Positions 31,068 to 35,029 of a DNA stretch of 35,029 bases are shown in pieces. The stretch lies in the NCBI GenBank assembly GCA_021792755.1, contig JAJYUA010000036.1:1-35029 (forward strand). The letters run 5' to 3'. The stretch's first letter is position 1; each line of letters begins with the position of its first letter. The stretch is from Pseudomonadota bacterium (GTDB taxonomy: Bacteria; Pseudomonadota; Gammaproteobacteria; Steroidobacterales; Steroidobacteraceae). A program made the translations under genes and the position numbers. Below the pieces are notes generated by a model that saw only the letters and a program-made list of their open reading frames with translations, searched no databases and was not told where the DNA came from.

Positions 31068-31289
31068 GGGCTCACCTCTGCAGTGTTCGCCGGGCAGCGG
31101 CTCCTCCGCCCTCCGCCCGCGCGCAGTCACGCCTGACAGGCTGCGCTTCGTTTCGTCGCAGGGCAAACTCGCGCTTGTCACACCCCTGCAGCTCGGACGG
31201 CGCTGCTTCCCCCGCAAGGCTTCGGCAGCCTCGAAGTCGCGATTGAAGTGTCGCGCGGTTCGGCTCGACAGGCAACGGCGAATTTGCCA

Positions 31290-31485
31290 TCCTAAGGCCC
31301 GATGGGTTCCGGCGGATACCAGTCCGCCGGTGAAATGGGAACACGGTAGGGCGCCTGCGCCTGATCCGTGGCTGCCCCCGCAACTGTGAGCGGCGAGTCT
31401 CGCGTCCTGCAGATGGCCACTGGGAAACCGGGAAGGCCGGAGGCGAAGACACCGACCCGCGAGCCAGGAGACCTGCCCATCGTGT
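31290..31485 (+). ncRNA. Cobalamin riboswitch
   Basis: The leader of the permease gene carries the ordered conserved parts of the coenzyme-B12 aptamer: the GAAATGGGAACACGG segment, the GCTGCCCCCGCAACTG core, CCACTGGGAAACCGGGAAGG, and the B12 box AGCCAGGAGACCTGCC (31462-31477). The order and spacing fit the Rfam cobalamin family; boundaries are estimated. About 100 bases separate the B12 box from the start codon, room for an expression platform. When cobalamin is abundant it should switch off the downstream transporter, which indicates that the transporter supplies cobalt. Confidence 0.9.
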
Positions 31486-31584
31486 CGTTGTGCGATCGGC
31501 TGCGGCGGGCGGTCCGGGCTCGATGCTCTGGACGCTTCCTACCCGCGGCGTATGCCCCGCACGTGGGTGCGGAAGGAGACCTCG

Positions 31585-32613
31585 GTGTCGCGGCTAAAGC
31601 TCGGCGCATCCGACGGCTTGCGCGGGCGGATCACGCTCGTGGCCGTTGCGCTGATCGCCTGCAATGTTCTCGTCTGGCTCTGGGCGCTCGTGGCGTTTCG
31701 CCATCATTCCCTGTTGCTCGGCACCGGACTGCTCGCCTACGGTTTTGGCCTTCGCCACGCGGTGGATGCCGATCACATCGCAGCGATCGACAACGTCACC
31801 CGCAAGCTCATGCAGGAAGGCAAGCGCCCGATCGCCGTGGGACTGTTTTTCTCGCTCGGGCACTCGACGGTCGTTGCGGTGCTCACTTTGGCGGTGGCTG
31901 TGGCGGCATCGGTGCTGCAGGGGCGCCTCGGGGATCTGAAGATCATCGGCGGTCTGATCGGCACCGGCGTTTCCGCCTTCTTCCTGTTTGCGATCGCCGG
32001 GGCGAACCTCGCCATCCTCGCCGGCACCTGGCGCAGCTTCCGGCAGGCCCGCGAGGGCGCGTTGCAGCAGGAGGAGGGCCAGGCGATCTTCCCCGGGGGC
32101 GGCTTGATGGCGCGCCTGTTCCGGGGACTGTTTCGCCTCATCGAGCACAGCTGGCAGATGTACGGACTCGGCCTGCTCTTTGGCCTGGGCTTCGACACCG
32201 CCACCCAGGTGGGATTGCTCGGGGTGTCGGCGGCGGGCGCCTCGAAGGGCCTCTCGCCCTGGGCCATCATGGTGTTCCCGGCGCTGTTTTCCGCCGGAAT
32301 GGCGCTCGTTGATACCGCCGACGGCATGCTGATGCTGGGCGCTTACGGCTGGGCGTTCGTCAAGCCGATCCGCAAGCTCTATTACAACCTGACCATCACC
32401 TCGCTCTCGGTGCTGGTCGCCTTGCTCGTCGGCAGCATAGAGACCCTGGGACTGATCGCCGGCTACTTCAAGCCCGCAGGGGCGTTCTGGAGACTTGCCG
32501 GCGCCGTCAATGACAACTTCGGCGTGCTCGGCTACGGCATCATCTCGCTCTTCGTGCTCGGCTGGGTCGTATCCCTCATCATCTACAAGGTCAAGCGCTA
32601 CGAGGCGAATTGA
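31585..32613 (+). CDS. NiCoT-family nickel/cobalt permease, probably for cobalt
   Basis: A 342-residue inner-membrane permease with eight predicted helices. The signature H-x4-DH occurs in GLRHAVDADHIAAIDNVTRK (helix II), and the other NiCoT motifs are present: FFSLGHSTVV, GLGFDTATQV and LFSAGMALVDTADG. The cobalamin riboswitch in front points to Co2+ uptake for B12 synthesis. The GTG at 31585, with AAGGAG seven bases upstream, is the best start; the ATG at 31552 has no ribosome binding site. No B12-synthesis genes are in the window. A G10 run lies shortly after the stop. Confidence 0.92.
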   Translation: MSRLKLGASDGLRGRITLVAVALIACNVLVWLWALVAFRHHSLLLGTGLLAYGFGLRHAVDADHIAAIDNVTRKLMQEGKRPIAVGLFFSLGHSTVVAVLTLAVAVAASVLQGRLGDLKIIGGLIGTGVSAFFLFAIAGANLAILAGTWRSFRQAREGALQQEEGQAIFPGGGLMARLFRGLFRLIEHSWQMYGLGLLFGLGFDTATQVGLLGVSAAGASKGLSPWAIMVFPALFSAGMALVDTADGMLMLGAYGWAFVKPIRKLYYNLTITSLSVLVALLVGSIETLGLIAGYFKPAGAFWRLAGAVNDNFGVLGYGIISLFVLGWVVSLIIYKVKRYEAN

Positions 32614-32638
32614 GGCGCCATCGTCGCGCCCCGCCAGA

Positions 32639-32648
32639 GGGGGGGGGG
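32639..32648. repeat. G10 homopolymer downstream of the permease gene
   Basis: Ten G in a row about 26 bases after the stop codon, followed by a G-rich stretch. It may be a slippage or assembly-prone site. No coding effect is expected. Confidence 0.6.
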
Positions 32649-32857
32649 ATGGGGGCGCTCGTCTCGAGGCTTGCGCGGCTCGATGAGCCCCCTGGGGGAG
32701 GGGCTTCGCGCAGACCGGCCTTCTTGAGTCAGCGGCCTCTTCTGCGGGCCGGCGCGGACAGTCGTCGAATCAACCGCTGGGGAAGCAGCGTGCCAAAGGG
32801 CGCCGCGGCAACAGCAGAACGGCGGTCAGGTCACCGCCGGGCACCCGCGGCTACAAA

Positions 32858-33205
32858 TCAGCTTCTGGCGTTGAACGAAGCGCACCAGCCGTTGGCGTTC
32901 ACGGCGTAGCCGGGGAAGATCTGACAGCCGGCGAAGCCGGAGGTCTGTCCGGCCTTGCCGAGAAAGAAACGGCACAGAGCGCAGCGCTCGCCCGGCTTGT
33001 ACGCCGGGAACTTGGCGCTATCGACCTGGTTGTGGTTGGCGCGGTAGCCCAGGGACTTGGCAAGCGGGTCGCCCTCCGAGAGGTGCGGCAGGGCGGCATG
33101 GGCCGTACGCGGCCGCAAGCCGATCACCGCAGCGGACGCCGCCACGGCGGCGGTCGCAAGAAAAGCTCGGCGAGAGGGATCGGGACGTTTCTTGGAGTCG
33201 GACAC
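32858..33205 (-). CDS. High-potential iron-sulfur protein (HiPIP)
   Basis: A 115-residue periplasmic electron carrier. The leader has a twin-arginine motif (SRRAFL) and a hydrophobic stretch ending in AHA, so it is exported folded by Tat. The mature protein of about 78 residues has the four [4Fe-4S] ligands C75, C78, C94 and C108 in CALCRFF, GFAGCQIF and NGWCASF, the classic HiPIP arrangement. The GTG at 33205, with AGGAGG eight bases upstream, is the start; a longer frame to 33403 lacks an export signal at its front. HiPIPs pass electrons from cytochrome bc1 to oxidases or reaction centres in photosynthetic and several non-photosynthetic gammaproteobacteria. Monocistronic here. Confidence 0.95.
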   Translation of the reverse strand: MSDSKKRPDPSRRAFLATAAVAASAAVIGLRPRTAHAALPHLSEGDPLAKSLGYRANHNQVDSAKFPAYKPGERCALCRFFLGKAGQTSGFAGCQIFPGYAVNANGWCASFNARS

Positions 33206-33452
33206 AGCACTACCTCCTGCGGGTGAGGGCAACAGTATCGGACAGCGCCGATCGGCCTGGCAACCGCCGCGGCCCGCGAGATGTACGTACGGCTCGTGCA
33301 CCACGCTCGGCCGCCGCGCGCCCGTCCACAGGGCCCCGCGCCGCGGCCCCGGGGGAGGCGGCAAAGCGAGCCGTGCACTCGTGCGGCCGGATGACCCTCG
33401 CACAAGCGCCTGAATGCACGGCTGGAATTTGGCGCATCTGCCGCACCGGTCT

Positions 33453-33770
33453 TCAGCCTCCGCCGCCCGGGCGGGTCCCGGCAGCCCCGTCTGGTGCGGC
33501 CGGCGCGGTGCTGTGAGACCTGATCACCCGTCCGTCGGTGATCTCGCCCTTGGAGTCCCGGGAGAGCTCGACGAGCCCCTGATCCTCCCACCTCCGAAAG
33601 AGCGCCGTCAGGACCCGGTTGTACCGCTGCGCCTGGTCCCGCTGCCGGGCCATGTCCCGGACCGCCTTGCGGGCATAGACATGCGTGATGAGCCAGGCGA
33701 GCAGCGCGCCGACCACGATCCCCGAAAGAGTGCTGGCGAGCTCTTCAATCCACAGAAGATCAGTGTTCAT
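33453..33770 (-). CDS. Small single-pass membrane protein of unknown function
   Basis: A 105-residue protein with one N-terminal membrane helix (STLSGIVVGALLAWLITHVY). A charged, helical cytoplasmic segment follows (ARKAVRDMARQRDQAQRYNRVLTALFRRW), then a Pro/Gly/Ala-rich tail. AGGAG before the ATG supports translation. Layout and size recall small membrane-anchored coiled-coil proteins, but no family is recognised. It is the last convincing gene before the gene-poor right part of the window. Confidence 0.55.
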   Translation of the reverse strand: MNTDLLWIEELASTLSGIVVGALLAWLITHVYARKAVRDMARQRDQAQRYNRVLTALFRRWEDQGLVELSRDSKGEITDGRVIRSHSTAPAAPDGAAGTRPGGGG

Positions 33771-34803
33771 GGTGCTCCTCCCCGCTGCGTGATGAAACCC
33801 CGGGTCATGCGCGAGACACCCGTGGCAACGGCACGAGTGTAGCTACTTGCACGCGGGCACCGGCTCGAGCCGGTGGCCCCGGCGGTATTCGGGGCCGTCC
33901 GTGCCGGCGGACCCCGACCCGCTGCGCTGGCTCGAAAAAAGCGCACAACTGTCGGCAAGTCAGGCTAGCACGTTCCGCGCCCTTTTCGGATGCCAAGCGG
34001 CCGGTCCCGGCGCTCTTTTGGTGACGCGAGAGGAAAAGACGCACCGCATCGCCCGGCAGGCAGGCGGTGTTGAGGCGGTGTGCCTCGGGTCGCCGAGAGT
34101 GTCCATGCTCGTACCATGCCCGTATGAATCGCCGAAAGTAGCCGCGAGCAGCGGCGACACTCCTCCCTGCGGGGTCCTCGCTTTCGGTCGCGCGCCTCCG
34201 GCGTTCGCAGCACCGTGCCTGCGGTTGCGCTCCCGCACCGGTCTCGTCCGCCACGGCTGACTCCCGACAGAACCCGTGCAAAGCTTCTGCTGCAGGTCAC
34301 CCAGCCGGACCCTGGCGCGAGGGCGATTGGCCCCTCCGGCATCGGCCAGGATCAGAAGCTCGGCCGCATCGGGATGGCGTTTCCGGCCGCCGCTGCGCCG
34401 CCTATGGGCGCAGCGCCCGGACCCGGAACGTACCTGCGCCCCGCACCCTCGTCAGGCGCTCGACCTCTCGCCAGCTGCGCCCCGTGCGCAGCAGCGTTTC
34501 CAAGGGCCCGCGATGGCCACGCGAAAATCCGCAGGCTCAGTGAGATAAGACGCTGAGACGTCCTGGCACGCGCACCTCTCGGAACATCCGGTGATAATTC
34601 GAGTGCCGATCTGAGTCAACCCAGACCTTGCATACCGGGACGCTCTCATGGCGCCACAGCGCTGCAATTGCTGGGTCGAGGTCCGATTTTTTGGCATGCG
34701 ACCATGTTCACATTTTGTGAACTTCTCGAAACGGGCGCGGCATGCTTCCTGGGCCGGATTTACAGGCACTTCAGCGCCTGAGCCACGAAATTTATGCATC
34801 TGA
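33771..34803. other. Gene-poor region of about 1 kb before the intron fragment
   Basis: No frame here has a family-like product with a ribosome binding site. Translations on both strands are Arg/Ala/Pro-rich. Near the right side there is a perfect inverted repeat (34706-34722) and a lower-GC patch, which may mark a boundary with horizontally acquired sequence. The last part, just before 34804, could be the decayed 5' portion of the reverse transcriptase gene. Confidence 0.45.
34706..34722. repeat. Perfect inverted repeat, operator-like
   Basis: GTTCACA-TTT-TGTGAAC: 7-base arms around three T. It is a compact dyad of the type bound by dimeric regulators, with no clear gene to regulate nearby. 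It could also be a mobile-element end. Confidence 0.4.
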
Positions 34804-35029
34804 CGGGTAGAGATACCGAAGAAGAACGGAGGAGTCAGAATCTTAGGAGTGCCCACAGTTGCTGACCGGAGCGCGCAACAGGTAGCAGTCACGAGGATCG
34901 GCGGAGACCTCTTTGGGGTCTTTCACCCGGACTCGCACGGGTATCAGCTTGGAAAATCGGCCGTAGATGCGGTAGCCAATACCCGCAAGCGATGCTGGGA
35001 GTACGACTGGGTTGTCGAATTTGACATCT
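34804..35029 (+). pseudogene. ltrA: Group II intron reverse transcriptase/maturase fragment, running off the window
   Basis: In the frame from 34804 the product reads RVEIPKKNGGVRILGVPTVADRSAQ and later FHPDSHGYQLGKSA, then RCWEYDWVVEFDI. This is the RT0-RT2 part of group II intron-encoded proteins (IPKxxGGxRxLGIPTVxDRxxQ ... DSYGYRPGKSA ... YDWVxxxDI), with equal spacing between motifs. A TGA lies directly in front (34801-34803), and no N-terminal part with similarity precedes it. YRPG has become YQLG. The gene is therefore probably 5'-truncated and mutated. The 3' end is outside the window, so completeness of the catalytic YADD part cannot be judged. Confidence 0.75.

Noticed and set aside
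34452-34892. Minus-strand 146-residue frame near the right edge
   Set aside because: It overlaps the reverse transcriptase fragment antisense and has no recognisable domain.

Overview
The window comes from a high-GC proteobacterium, most likely a gammaproteobacterium of the Nevskiales/Steroidobacterales type. That placement is an inference. It rests on the base composition and frequent GTG starts, a TonB-dependent receptor, a Tat-exported HiPIP, a DedA-PAP2-LssY fusion and a Znu/Zur locus. No rRNA, tRNA or CRISPR was seen.

Layout. (1) 1-1604 is a worn accessory edge: a transposase tail with its probable terminal repeat, a broken zinc-ribbon ORF, a small CHC2/DUF3991-like protein and a truncated GNAT gene. 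(2) 1865-6600 is read leftward: an XRE-cupin regulator, a TonB-dependent receptor, a DUF2165 membrane protein and a doubtful small CxxCH ORF. (3) 7353-17565 is a rightward run of nine genes: bicupin, SDR-like protein, amidohydrolase, beta-hydroxyacid-dehydrogenase-like enzyme, M24 (creatinase/DddP-like) protein, 2-oxoacid dehydrogenase E1 alpha and E1 beta, aldehyde dehydrogenase and lipoyl E2. It has no E3 gene. The leftward and rightward sets are divided by a region carrying two divergent sigma70-type promoters. Both promoters share a similar operator-like sequence over and after the -10, so they are probably co-regulated. Together the two sets look like one uptake-plus-catabolism unit for an unknown, probably amide- or nitrogen-containing compound that ends in a 2-oxoacid. 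This is the best candidate here for an undescribed system.

(4) 17806-25172 holds stand-alone genes and debris: a small heat-shock protein, a secreted four-cysteine protein, a six-helix membrane protein, fused remnants of an ABC exporter, a rhodanese remnant, the large DedA-PAP2-LssY membrane protein with two altered phosphatase residues, and a small secreted protein. (5) 25350-26045 is an ordinary SDR. (6) 26488-30434 is a zinc uptake operon (binding lipoprotein, ATPase, two permeases, Zur) behind a palindrome that fits a Zur operator. (7) 30507-31067 encodes a paralogue of the four-cysteine secreted protein. (8) 31290-32613 is a cobalamin riboswitch in front of a NiCoT cobalt/nickel permease. 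(9) 32858-33770 holds a HiPIP and a small membrane protein. (10) The right edge, after about 1 kb without genes, enters a degraded group II intron reverse transcriptase that runs off the window.

All assignments come from reading motifs by eye; no database search was run.
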